A stretch of DNA of 14,490 nucleotides from Actinomycetota bacterium (GCA_003242605.1 QGUZ01000115.1:1-14490), one strand, 5' to 3'; counted from the stretch's first letter, positions 1 to 9,555 are shown. A program made the numbers and translations. Notes: generated by a model not told the origin, from the letters alone.

Positions 1-61
1 GTCCCATGCCGGGCCCCATACCGGCGTCCCATACCGGGTCCCATGCGGTGCTCCATCCATG
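1..61. repeat. Imperfect 12-bp tandem repeat, about 5 copies
   Basis: Five units follow one another at 1-12, 13-24, 26-37, 38-49 and 50-61, with one extra base at 25. The consensus is GTCCCATRCCGG; the first three copies are close and the last two decay. The array touches the left edge, so more copies may lie outside. It is open in two forward frames (to stops at 139-141 and 143-145). On the minus strand it is open from an ATG at 60 to the edge and would encode a Gly/Pro/Trp-rich peptide. None of these has a convincing ribosome binding site, and third-position GC in the forward frame is well below that of the neighbouring genes. I therefore call it a repeat and not a gene. A 12-bp period would also fit a 4-residue protein repeat. 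Confidence 0.45.
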
Positions 62-149
62 ATGTCGCCGGCCGGTTCGCACGCATGTTCGGTCTGTTTC
101 GCGGTTCCGGCCATGATCCTGAAGTGGAGCACATACCCTAGGTGAACGG

Positions 150-172
150 GACCCGGCGCTGGGCACCGGGTC
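150..172. other. Inverted repeat in the uvrA upstream region
   Basis: GACCCGG at 150-156 is mirrored by CCGGGTC at 166-172 around a 9-base loop, giving a perfect 7-bp stem. No T-run follows on either side. It could be a U-less terminator for a gene left of the window, or an operator upstream of the uvrA promoter. The rest of 62-202 shows no gene and no LexA-type GAAC-N4-GTTC box. Confidence 0.25.
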
Positions 173-202
173 GGGGCATCGGCGCGGCAGGACCGTCCGG
201 AA

Positions 203-225
203 TTGTCGGTCGCCCTGGCTACCAT
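203..225 (+). promoter_or_regulatory. Putative RecA-NDp (PafBC-type) DNA-damage promoter of uvrA
   Basis: TTGTCGGTC at 203-211, an 8-base spacer and TACCAT at 220-225 match the actinobacterial RecA-NDp consensus TTGTCRGTG-N8-TANNNT, except for the last base of the upstream element. In mycobacteria this promoter class is LexA-independent and is activated by PafBC after DNA damage. Transcription would start around 231-233 and leave a leader of about 55 bases before the preferred GTG at 287. That position also argues against a uvrA start further upstream, which would lie inside the promoter. The motif was matched by eye. Confidence 0.6.
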
Positions 226-286
226 GCGCCGGGCGACGCCGTTGCCGCTACTGACCGCATTCGGACTCGAGCTCGACGGGACGACC

Positions 287-3127
<2,841 letters not shown>

Positions 3128-3193
3128 TCACCTCCGTCCCGGCGCGGGCCGGCGCCCCCGGTGCGCACCCGGACCCGTACCGTCCCGGCGCGG

Positions 3194-3216
3194 CGGCGGG
3201 GCGTCCCGCCCCGCCG
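3194..3216 (+). terminator. Probable U-less hairpin terminator after uvrA
   Basis: CGGCGGGGCG at 3194-3203 and CGCCCCGCCG at 3207-3216 form a perfect 10-bp GC stem with a 3-base loop. It lies about 65 bases after the uvrA stop. No T-run follows, as is common in high-GC actinobacteria. It separates uvrA from the Rieske gene, which appears to have its own regulatory region. Confidence 0.55.
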
Positions 3217-3287
3217 GCCGTGCCCCGGGTGAGCCGCGAGCCGTGACCGTGACCGCCGGAACAAGAGGATGATCACGGATTCTTAAC

Positions 3288-3303
3288 CTTTTCTAAGGAA
3301 AAG
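3288..3303. promoter_or_regulatory. A/T-rich dyad, possible promoter core of the Rieske gene
   Basis: CTTTTC (3288-3293) and GAAAAG (3298-3303) form a 6-bp dyad around TAAG. The surrounding 3278-3303 is the most A/T-rich patch between uvrA and the next gene. It holds -10-like hexamers (TTAACC, TCTAAG), but no confident -35/-10 pair can be picked. A promoter here is inferred from base composition and position only. Confidence 0.3.
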
Positions 3304-3305
3304 CC

Positions 3306-3321
3306 GCGCAGTGCACTGCGC
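3306..3321. promoter_or_regulatory. Perfect 16-bp palindrome, candidate operator
   Basis: GCGCAGTGCACTGCGC is an uninterrupted 16-bp perfect palindrome. It sits 22 bases before the ATG of the Rieske lipoprotein and just after the A/T-rich patch. That is the position and size expected of an operator for a dimeric repressor. A second short dyad, GTTCACTGAAC (3330-3340), lies between it and the start codon. The binding protein cannot be named. Confidence 0.45.
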
Positions 3322-3343
3322 CCGGTGAGGTTCACTGAACTCC

Positions 3344-3817
3344 ATGACTGAGAGCACGAGCGAGACACGGCGCAGGGTGATCGTCGCCGGGGCCGGGCTC
3401 ACCGGCCTCGCGGCACTCGTGGCGGCCTGCGGCGGCGGGTCGGAGTCGGCCGGGTCGTCGCAGGCGGCCGGCACGGGGGGCGCCGAGGCCGGCTCCGGCG
3501 GCGCGTCCGGTGGCGGCTCGGGCGGCGCGTCGGGGGCGATCGCCAGGACCGCCGACATCCCGGTCGGCGGCGGCAGGGTGTTCCAGGACCGGCAGGTCGT
3601 GATCGTCCAGCCGACCGAGGGCCAGTTCAAGGCGTACGACGCGCTGTGCACCCACCAGGGCTGCCCGGTGGACCGCGTCGCCGACGGGGCGATCATCTGC
3701 CCGTGCCACAACAGCAGGTTCAGCGTGGCGGACGGCTCGCCGCAGCAGGGCCCGGCGACCCAGCCGCTCGCCGAGCGGCAGATCACCGTGACCGGAGACG
3801 AGATCACGCTGTCCTGA
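3344..3817 (+). CDS. Tat-exported Rieske (2Fe-2S) lipoprotein
   Basis: This 157-residue protein is probably a membrane-anchored, extracytoplasmic electron-transfer protein. R9-R10-R11 precede a hydrophobic segment (12-28) that ends in LVAAC, so it carries a twin-arginine signal with a lipobox and C29 as the lipidated residue. Residues 30-65 are a Gly/Ser/Ala-rich linker. The Rieske fold follows: C102-T-H104 and C119-P-C121-H122 supply the cluster ligands C102, H104, C119 and H122, with C107 and C121 placed for the family disulfide. The ligand pairs are 14 residues apart, slightly short of the usual spacing. It is too short for a bc1-complex Rieske subunit and lacks a catalytic oxygenase domain. 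Tat export fits, because cofactor proteins are folded before transport. The partner is unknown. The nearest Shine-Dalgarno-like sequence (GTGAGG, 3325-3330) is rather far from the ATG. Confidence 0.9.
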   Translation: MTESTSETRRRVIVAGAGLTGLAALVAACGGGSESAGSSQAAGTGGAEAGSGGASGGGSGGASGAIARTADIPVGGGRVFQDRQVVIVQPTEGQFKAYDALCTHQGCPVDRVADGAIICPCHNSRFSVADGSPQQGPATQPLAERQITVTGDEITLS

Positions 3818-3830
3818 TATTTGCGGTATC

Positions 3831-3867
3831 CCGTTCGGTGTTTGGTCTTGCCCAGAGCACCGAACGG
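3831..3867. terminator. Perfect 10-bp inverted repeat between Rieske gene and clpC-like gene
   Basis: CCGTTCGGTG (3831-3840) and CACCGAACGG (3858-3867) are perfect inverted repeats around 17 bases. Inside the loop TGG and CCA can extend the pairing. It begins 13 bases after the Rieske stop and ends 47 bases before the next start. It could be a terminator without a U-tract or an operator for the clpC-like gene. The spacing does not fit a ClgR box. A smaller dyad (GATA...TATC, 3816-3830) adjoins it. Confidence 0.4.
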
Positions 3868-3914
3868 CAAGTCCCTCTGCAGGGCCGTGATGCCGACAGG
3901 CGCAGGGGGACGTC

Positions 3915-6440
3915 GTGGCGACTTCGCCGTACGGGTCGATCTTCGATGAGGAACCCTTCCGCGATTCCGACCTGCTGACCGGCGGGTCGCTCGGCGGCCG
4001 GGACACCTGGCCGCCGGGCCGCCCCGGCGTTCACCGGGTGGAGATCGCCCGCCTGTTCAGCGAGGCGGCCCGGGGCCTGCTGCACCGTGCCGCCCGCTTC
4101 GCCACCGAACGCGGCGCGCCCGACCTCGACGTGCTCGACCTGCTCGTCGCCGCGATCGAGGAGGAGCCCACCCGCACCCTGCTGCGCGAGGCCGGGGCCG
4201 ACCGCGAGGAGCTCGCCGAGCGCATCGCCGCCGCCCTCCCGTCCGGCGACGGCGAGGGCGAGCCACCCGCCACGCTCAGCCCGGGCGCCAAGCGCGCCTT
4301 CCTCGACGCCCAGCGCATCGCCCGCGCGCTGCGCTCCTCCTACATCGGCCCGGAGCACCTGCTGCTCGCCCTCGCCGCGAACCCGGCCTCCGCCGCCGCC
4401 CGCGTGCTCGAGGCCGCGGGCGCGGGCGCCGACCGCATCCGCGCGACGGTGCTCGGATCCGGCCTCGTCCCGGAGCCCGGCTCCGCGCCGCCGCCGCGCA
4501 GCGCCACCCCCACCCTCGACCGCTACGGCCGCGACCTCACCGAGGAGGCCCGCCAGGGCGGCCTCGACCCGGTCATCGGCCGGGAGGACGAGATCGAGCA
4601 GGTGATCGAGGTGCTGTCCCGGCGGCACCGCGACCGGCCGCTGCTCGTCGGCGAGCCCGGCACCGGCAAGCGGGCGATCGTGGCGGCGATCGCCCAGCGC
4701 ATCGTCAACGGCGCGGTGCCCGAGCCGCTGCGCGGCACCCGCGTCGTCGCGCTCGACGTGCCCGCCCTACTCGGCGGGCCGGAGCGGCGCGGCGAGGCCG
4801 CCGAGCGGGTGGCCCGCCTGCTCGAGGAGATCCGCACCTGCGGCGAGCGGCTGCTCGTCTTCGTCGCCGACCTGCACACCGTGCTCGGCCCGCGGGCCGA
4901 CACCCCGCTGGGGCCCGCCCTCGCCCGCGCCGACCTGCCGCTGATCGCCGCCACCACGATCGACGGCCACCGCGCCGTGCTCGCCGCAGACCCGCCCGCC
5001 GCCGACCGGTTCCAGCCGGTGCCGGTGCGCGAGCCGGGCGTGGTGGAGACCGTCGGCATCCTCTCCTGCCTGCGCGACCGGTACGAGGCGCACCACCAGG
5101 TGCGGATCACCGAGGACGCGCTCGACGCCGCCGCCGAGCTCGCCGACCGCTTCCTGTCCGGCCGGTCCCTGCCGGGCAAGGCGGTCGAGCTGCTCGACCA
5201 GGCGTGCGCCCGGGTACGGCTGCGCGCGCTCACCCCCGGCGCCGAGGCGCTGCGGCTGGAGGAGCGGCTCGACGAGCTGCGCCGCGAGCGGGACCAGGCG
5301 GTCGCCGGCGAGGACTACGAGCGCGCCCAGGAGCTGCGCCACCACATCGACCTGCTGTGGCCCCGGCTGCAGGAGGCCCGGCACGGCGCGGCCCCGGAGC
5401 CGCAGGTGACCGCGCGCGACGTCGCCGAGATCGTCGCCCGGCACACCGGCATCCCCGCCGCCCGGCTCGCCGAGGGGGAGCGCGGCCGCCTGCTCGGCCT
5501 GGAGCGGCACCTGAACGAGCGCGTGATCGGCCAGCCGGAGGCGGTGCGGGCGGTCGCCGCCGCGGTACGGCGGGCCCGGGCCGGCCTCGGCGACGAGGAC
5601 CGGCCGATCGGCGCGTTCCTCTTCGCCGGCCCGCCGGGCGTGGGCAAGACCGAGCTGGCGCGGGCGCTCGCGGCCGTGCTGTTCGGCGGCGAGGACCGCC
5701 TGGTCCGCATCGACCTCGGCGCCTACCGGGAGCCGGCCGACGCCGCCCGGCTCCTCGGCACCGGCGGCCCGGACGGCGTCCCGGACACCATCCCGGACGG
5801 CCCGGCGGCGGACGCGCCCCGCGGCGCCCTCGGCGAGGCGGTACGGCACCGCCCGCACGCGGTGCTCCTCCTCGAGCGCGCCGACCAGGCCCACCCCGAG
5901 GTGCGCGCCGCCCTCGCCGACGCGCTCGGCCAGGCCCGGCCCCGGCCGGAGCTGGCCCGCACGATCGTGGTGATGACCGTGACCACGGACGAGCCCGCCG
6001 GCGCCGATGCGCTGCGCCGTACCCTCGGGCCGGACCTGGTGGACCGCGCGGACGCGCTCGACGGGATCGTGGCCTTCCGCCCGCTCGACCGCGCCGCGAT
6101 GCTGCGGATCACCGCCGGGGCGCTGGAGCCGCTCCGCCGCCGCCTGCGCGCCCACAACATCACCCTCGAGATCGCCGACGCGGTGGTGGAGTGGCTCGCC
6201 GACCGCGGCCACACCCCCGAGCACGGGGCCCGGCCGCTGCGCCGCGTGATCCGGCGGGAGCTGGAGGACCGCATCGCCGGGCTGCTGATCGCCGGGCAGA
6301 TCGGGCCCGGCGACACCGTCGTGGTCGGCACCGAGGACGGCGAGCTCGACATCCAGGTGCGCCTGCCGCAGCCGCCGCGCGACCGCACCGGCCCGCCGGG
6401 ACGCGGCGGGGAACAGGAGGCGCTCGCCGCCGGGACCTGA
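3915..6440 (+). CDS. Degenerate ClpC-like HSP100 AAA+ protein (predicted pseudo-unfoldase)
   Basis: The 841 residues have ClpC length and layout: double Clp N-domain (about 43-185), D1 (about 195-440), middle domain with a UVR-type helix pair (about 445-490, DYERAQELRHHI) and D2 (about 525-830). Key residues are altered. In D1 the P-loop is GEPGTGKR with R253 for Ser/Thr, the Walker B Asp-Glu is A318-D319, and the pore tyrosine is R291. In D2 the P-loop GPPGVGKT (K578) is intact, but Walker B Asp-Glu is E654-R655, sensor-1 Asn is T690, the GYVG pore loop is gone, and about 24 residues that include the ClpP-docking loop are missing. Sensor-2 GARPLRR (771-777) remains. The open frame and codon bias match the neighbours, so this is a maintained gene and not a decaying one. 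GTG 3915 has AGGGGGA at 3904-3910. A regulatory, scaffold or adaptor role is inferred; the canonical ClpC is presumably encoded elsewhere. Confidence 0.85.
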   Translation: MATSPYGSIFDEEPFRDSDLLTGGSLGGRDTWPPGRPGVHRVEIARLFSEAARGLLHRAARFATERGAPDLDVLDLLVAAIEEEPTRTLLREAGADREELAERIAAALPSGDGEGEPPATLSPGAKRAFLDAQRIARALRSSYIGPEHLLLALAANPASAAARVLEAAGAGADRIRATVLGSGLVPEPGSAPPPRSATPTLDRYGRDLTEEARQGGLDPVIGREDEIEQVIEVLSRRHRDRPLLVGEPGTGKRAIVAAIAQRIVNGAVPEPLRGTRVVALDVPALLGGPERRGEAAERVARLLEEIRTCGERLLVFVADLHTVLGPRADTPLGPALARADLPLIAATTIDGHRAVLAADPPAADRFQPVPVREPGVVETVGILSCLRDRYEAHHQVRITEDALDAAAELADRFLSGRSLPGKAVELLDQACARVRLRALTPGAEALRLEERLDELRRERDQAVAGEDYERAQELRHHIDLLWPRLQEARHGAAPEPQVTARDVAEIVARHTGIPAARLAEGERGRLLGLERHLNERVIGQPEAVRAVAAAVRRARAGLGDEDRPIGAFLFAGPPGVGKTELARALAAVLFGGEDRLVRIDLGAYREPADAARLLGTGGPDGVPDTIPDGPAADAPRGALGEAVRHRPHAVLLLERADQAHPEVRAALADALGQARPRPELARTIVVMTVTTDEPAGADALRRTLGPDLVDRADALDGIVAFRPLDRAAMLRITAGALEPLRRRLRAHNITLEIADAVVEWLADRGHTPEHGARPLRRVIRRELEDRIAGLLIAGQIGPGDTVVVGTEDGELDIQVRLPQPPRDRTGPPGRGGEQEALAAGT

Positions 6441-6480
6441 CCGATCCTCACCATGATCCGCGGCCCGGGTGAGCGGCCGG

Positions 6481-6493
6481 TAGGCTTGCTTGC
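6481..6493 (+). promoter_or_regulatory. -10 element for a probably leaderless uvrC transcript
   Basis: TAGGCT (6481-6486) fits the actinobacterial -10 pattern TANNNT and is followed by 7 bases and then the uvrC GTG at 6494. Transcription would start at or beside the start codon, giving a leaderless mRNA, and no Shine-Dalgarno is present to contradict this. No good -35 is visible. A short dyad, CTCACC (6447-6452) with GGTGAG (6468-6473), lies just upstream. Confidence 0.5.
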
Positions 6494-8470
6494 GTGGCGA
6501 ACGCGGGAGTTTCCAGGGCATCCGGCACCCCCAGGGGCCCGGCCTCCTACCGGCCTGCCCCCGGCTCGATCCCCGAGTCCCCCGGCGTCTACCGCTTCCG
6601 CGACGAGCACGGCCGGGTGATCTACGTGGGCAAGGCGAAGAACCTGCGCCAGCGCCTCAACTCGTACTTCGCCGACTTCGCCGGCCTGCACCCGCGCACC
6701 CAGACCATGCTCACCACCGCCACGAGCGTCGACTGGACGGTGGTGAACACCGAGGTCGAGGCGCTCCAGCTCGAGTACTCCTGGATCAAGGAGTACGACC
6801 CCCGGTTCAACGTCAAGTACCGGGACGACAAGTCCTACCCGTACCTCGCCGTCACCATGGCCGAGGAGTTCCCCCGGGTGATGGTGATGCGCGGGGCCAA
6901 GCAGAAGGGCACCCGCTACTTCGGGCCGTACTCGCACGCCTGGGCGATCCGGGAGACCGTCGACCTGCTGCTGCGGGTGTTCCCGGTGCGCACCTGCTCG
7001 CCCGGGGTGTTCCGGCGCTCGGCCCGGATCGGCCGGCCCTGCCTGCTCGGCGACATCGGCAAGTGCTCGGCCCCCTGCGTCGGCCGGGTCACCCCGGAGG
7101 AGCACCGGGCGATCGCCGAGGACTTCTGCGACTTCATGTCCGGCAACACCGCCCGGTTCATCAAGCGGCTGGAGCGCGAGATGTACGAGGCGGCCGCGGC
7201 CGAGGAGTTCGAGCGCGCCGCCCGGCTGCGCGACGACGTCCAGGCGCTGCGCCGGGCCCTGGAGAAGCAGGCGGTGGTGCTCGGCGACGGCACCGACTGC
7301 GACGTGATCGCGTTCGCCGAGGACGCGCTGGAGGCCGCGGTCCAGGTGTTCTACGTGCGCGACGGGCGCATCCGCGGCCGCCGCGGCTGGGTGGTGGACA
7401 AGATCGAGGAGGTCGGCACCGCCGAGCTCGTCGAACGCTTCCTGCTCCAGATGTACGGCGACGCCGCCCCCGAGGCGCTGCCCCGCGAGGTGCTCGTGCC
7501 CGCCGAGCCGCCGGACCGGGCCGCGCTCGCCGACCTGCTCAGCGAGCGGCGCGGCGCCCGGGTGGAGATCCGGGTGCCCCGGCGCGGCGACAAGAAGACG
7601 CTGCTGGAGACCGTCGCGCGCAACGCCCAGGAGGCGCTCGCCCAGCACAAGCTGCGCCGCGCGAGCGACCTCACCGCGCGCAGCCGCGCCCTGGAGGAGA
7701 TCGCCGAGGCCCTCGACCTCGACCAGGCGCCGCTGCGCATCGAGTGCTACGACGTCTCCCACACCCAGGGCAGCGACGTGGTCGCCTCGATGGTGGTGTT
7801 CGAGGACGGCCTGCCCCGCAAGAGCGAGTACCGCCGGTTCGCCATCCGCGGCATGGCCGGGCAGGGCGACGTCGCGTCCATCCAGGAGGTGATCACCCGC
7901 CGGTTCCGCCGCTACCTGGAGGAGCGCTCCTCGGTCGGGGAGCTGTCCGCGGACGGCGCGACCGCCCCGGTCGGCGAGCCGATCGACCCGGAGACCGGCA
8001 AGCCGCGCAAGTTCGCCTACCCGCCCAACCTCGTCGTGGTCGACGGCGGCCCGGCCCAGGCGGCCGCGGCCCGGCGCGCCCTCGACGAGCTCGGCGTCAC
8101 CGACGTGGCGGTGTGCGGGCTGGCCAAGCGGCTGGAGGAGGTGTGGCTCCCCGGGGACGACCAGCCGGTCATCCTCCCCCGCTCCAGCGAGGGCCTGTAC
8201 CTACTGCAACGGGTGCGTGACGAGGCGCACCGGTTCGCCATCACCTACCATCGGGCCAAGCGCTCCAAGAACCTCACCGAGAGCGCGCTGGACGGCATCG
8301 CCGGCCTGGGGCCGGCGCGCAAACAGGCGCTGCTGCGTCACTTCGGCTCGGTGAAGCGGCTGCGGGCCGCCACCGTGGAGCAGATCCGCGAGGTGCCCGG
8401 GATCGGCCCGGCCACGGCGGAGGCGATCGTGGCGGCGCTCGCCAAGAGCTCGAAGGGGGACGAGACGTGA
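6494..8470 (+). CDS. uvrC: UvrABC system protein C (excinuclease ABC subunit C)
   Basis: UvrC makes both incisions around a UvrB-bound lesion. The protein has 658 residues with the full family layout. The N-terminal GIY-YIG nuclease (from about 29) reads SPGVYRFRD and VIYVGKAKNLRQRL. A UVR motif for UvrB contact lies near 220-255 (EEFERAARLRDDV). The RNase H-like nuclease starts near 395 with ECYDVSHTQG, where D420 is a likely catalytic residue. The two helix-hairpin-helix motifs near 605-655 contain GIAGLGPARKQALL and VPGIGPATAEAIV. The first 20 residues before SYRPAPGSIP are low complexity and slightly longer than in Streptomyces, so a later start is possible, but the -10 at 6481 supports GTG 6494. 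The stop overlaps the rapZ start by 4 bases, which suggests coupled translation. Confidence 0.97.
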   Translation: MANAGVSRASGTPRGPASYRPAPGSIPESPGVYRFRDEHGRVIYVGKAKNLRQRLNSYFADFAGLHPRTQTMLTTATSVDWTVVNTEVEALQLEYSWIKEYDPRFNVKYRDDKSYPYLAVTMAEEFPRVMVMRGAKQKGTRYFGPYSHAWAIRETVDLLLRVFPVRTCSPGVFRRSARIGRPCLLGDIGKCSAPCVGRVTPEEHRAIAEDFCDFMSGNTARFIKRLEREMYEAAAAEEFERAARLRDDVQALRRALEKQAVVLGDGTDCDVIAFAEDALEAAVQVFYVRDGRIRGRRGWVVDKIEEVGTAELVERFLLQMYGDAAPEALPREVLVPAEPPDRAALADLLSERRGARVEIRVPRRGDKKTLLETVARNAQEALAQHKLRRASDLTARSRALEEIAEALDLDQAPLRIECYDVSHTQGSDVVASMVVFEDGLPRKSEYRRFAIRGMAGQGDVASIQEVITRRFRRYLEERSSVGELSADGATAPVGEPIDPETGKPRKFAYPPNLVVVDGGPAQAAAARRALDELGVTDVAVCGLAKRLEEVWLPGDDQPVILPRSSEGLYLLQRVRDEAHRFAITYHRAKRSKNLTESALDGIAGLGPARKQALLRHFGSVKRLRAATVEQIREVPGIGPATAEAIVAALAKSSKGDET

Positions 8471-9444
8471 GTTCGCCAGACCCGGGTCGAGATAGCCGAG
8501 ATCGCAAGGCCACGGACGCGGGTGCGCCCGTCCCGGAGGGCGCGGACCGTTCCACCGCGCCGAAGCCCGCCGGCAAGCAGGGCGCGGGCCACTCGCTCGT
8601 GGTCGTCACCGGCATGTCCGGCGCCGGGCGCAGCACGGCCGCCAAGGCGCTGGAGGACCTCGGCTGGTTCGTGATCGACAACCTGCCGCCGGGGCTGCTG
8701 TTCGCGATGGCCGAGGAGGCGGGGAAGGTGAACCTCGCCGCCGACCGCGTCGCGGCCGTCGTGGACGTGCGCAGCCTCGCGTTCACCACCGACCTGCACG
8801 CCGCCATCGCCGAGCTGCAGGACCGCGGCGTCGAGGTGCGGGTGGTGTTCCTCGAGGCGAGCGACGAGGAGCTGGTGCGCCGGTTCGAGGCGGTGCGCCG
8901 CCCGCACCCGCTGCAGGGCGACGGCCGCGTCGTCGACGGCATCGCCAAGGAGCGCGGCATCCTGCGCGAGGTGCGCGCCCACGCCGACCTGGTGATCGAC
9001 ACCTCCGGGCTCAACGTGCACGAGCTGCGCCGCAAGATCGTCTCGTTCTTCGGCGGCGGCGCCCGGCCCGGCCTGCTCCTCACCATCGTCTCCTTCGGCT
9101 ACAAGTACGGCCTGCCGGTCGACGCCGACCTCGTGGTGGACTGCCGCTTCCTGCCCAACCCGCACTGGGTGCCCGAGCTGCGCCCGATGACCGGCATGGA
9201 CGCGCCGGTGCGCGACTACGTGCTCGGCAGGCCCGGGGCCAAGGAGTTCCTCGACGCCTACGAGGAGGTGCTCGGCGTCGTGGCGGACGGGTACGTGCGC
9301 GAGGGCAAGAGCTACGCCGTGCTCGCGGTCGGCTGCACCGGCGGCAAGCACCGCAGCGTGGCGATCGCCGAGCAGCTCGCCGCACGGCTGCGGGAACGCG
9401 GCATGGAGGTCCAGGTGACCCATCGGGACGTGGGCCGCGAGTGA
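8467..9444 (+). CDS. rapZ: RapZ/YvcJ family nucleotide-binding protein
   Basis: RapZ proteins bind nucleotides through an N-terminal P-loop and, in E. coli, sense glucosamine-6-phosphate through the C-terminal domain while steering RNase E to the GlmZ small RNA. No such RNA partner is established in actinobacteria. The 325 residues contain the P-loop GMSGAGRST (49-57, with R55 where Lys is usual), DLGWFVIDNLPPGLL just after it, SFGYKYGLP in the middle, and the C-terminal hallmark GCTGGKHRSV (289-298). The first 40 residues are a charged, Pro-rich extension. GTG 8467 overlaps the uvrC stop as GTGA, and AAGGGGGA (8453-8460) is a good ribosome site 6 bases upstream. The 111 bases after the gene (9445-9555) hold no gene and no convincing promoter, only a small dyad CGTCA/TGACG (9529-9542). 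Confidence 0.95.
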   Translation: MSSPDPGRDSRDRKATDAGAPVPEGADRSTAPKPAGKQGAGHSLVVVTGMSGAGRSTAAKALEDLGWFVIDNLPPGLLFAMAEEAGKVNLAADRVAAVVDVRSLAFTTDLHAAIAELQDRGVEVRVVFLEASDEELVRRFEAVRRPHPLQGDGRVVDGIAKERGILREVRAHADLVIDTSGLNVHELRRKIVSFFGGGARPGLLLTIVSFGYKYGLPVDADLVVDCRFLPNPHWVPELRPMTGMDAPVRDYVLGRPGAKEFLDAYEEVLGVVADGYVREGKSYAVLAVGCTGGKHRSVAIAEQLAARLRERGMEVQVTHRDVGRE

Positions 9445-9555
9445 CCGCCGGGTGACCGGCCGCGGCGGGGGAGGCCGGAGCCCGTCCGGGCCGGTCGGGA
9501 CGCCCCCGTGGGGAGCCCGGCGCGAGATCGTCAACGGTGACGTGGTGAGGGTGAG

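Noticed and set aside
1..60. Minus-strand gene starting at ATG 60
   Set aside because: It has no Shine-Dalgarno and only 20 codons are visible, all of them repeat-derived, so it cannot be supported without the sequence to the left.
1..61. CRISPR array
   Set aside because: The units are 12 bp, imperfect and directly adjacent, with no unique spacers.
1..141. End of a forward gene running in from the left (open to TAG at 139-141)
   Set aside because: Third-position GC is about 65%, far below the genes here, a second frame is equally open, and the peptide shows no recognisable motif.
203..286. Start of uvrA at TTG 203
   Set aside because: The extra 28 residues do not resemble the UvrA N-terminus, there is no ribosome site, and the region is better explained as a promoter.
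62..286. LexA SOS box upstream of uvrA
   Set aside because: GTTC and GAAC tetramers are present but not in the inverted GAAC-N4-GTTC arrangement.
3831..3867. ClgR operator for the clpC-like gene
   Set aside because: The arms are 17 bases apart and do not show the short-spaced GCG/CGC pattern of a ClgR box.
3915..6440. The housekeeping ClpC1 unfoldase
   Set aside because: Loss of Walker B, sensor-1, pore-loop and ClpP-loop residues is incompatible with the essential ClpC1 role.
6490..8220. A 576-codon forward frame overlapping uvrC
   Set aside because: It is an Arg/Pro/Gly-rich shadow of uvrC in another frame, with no family features.
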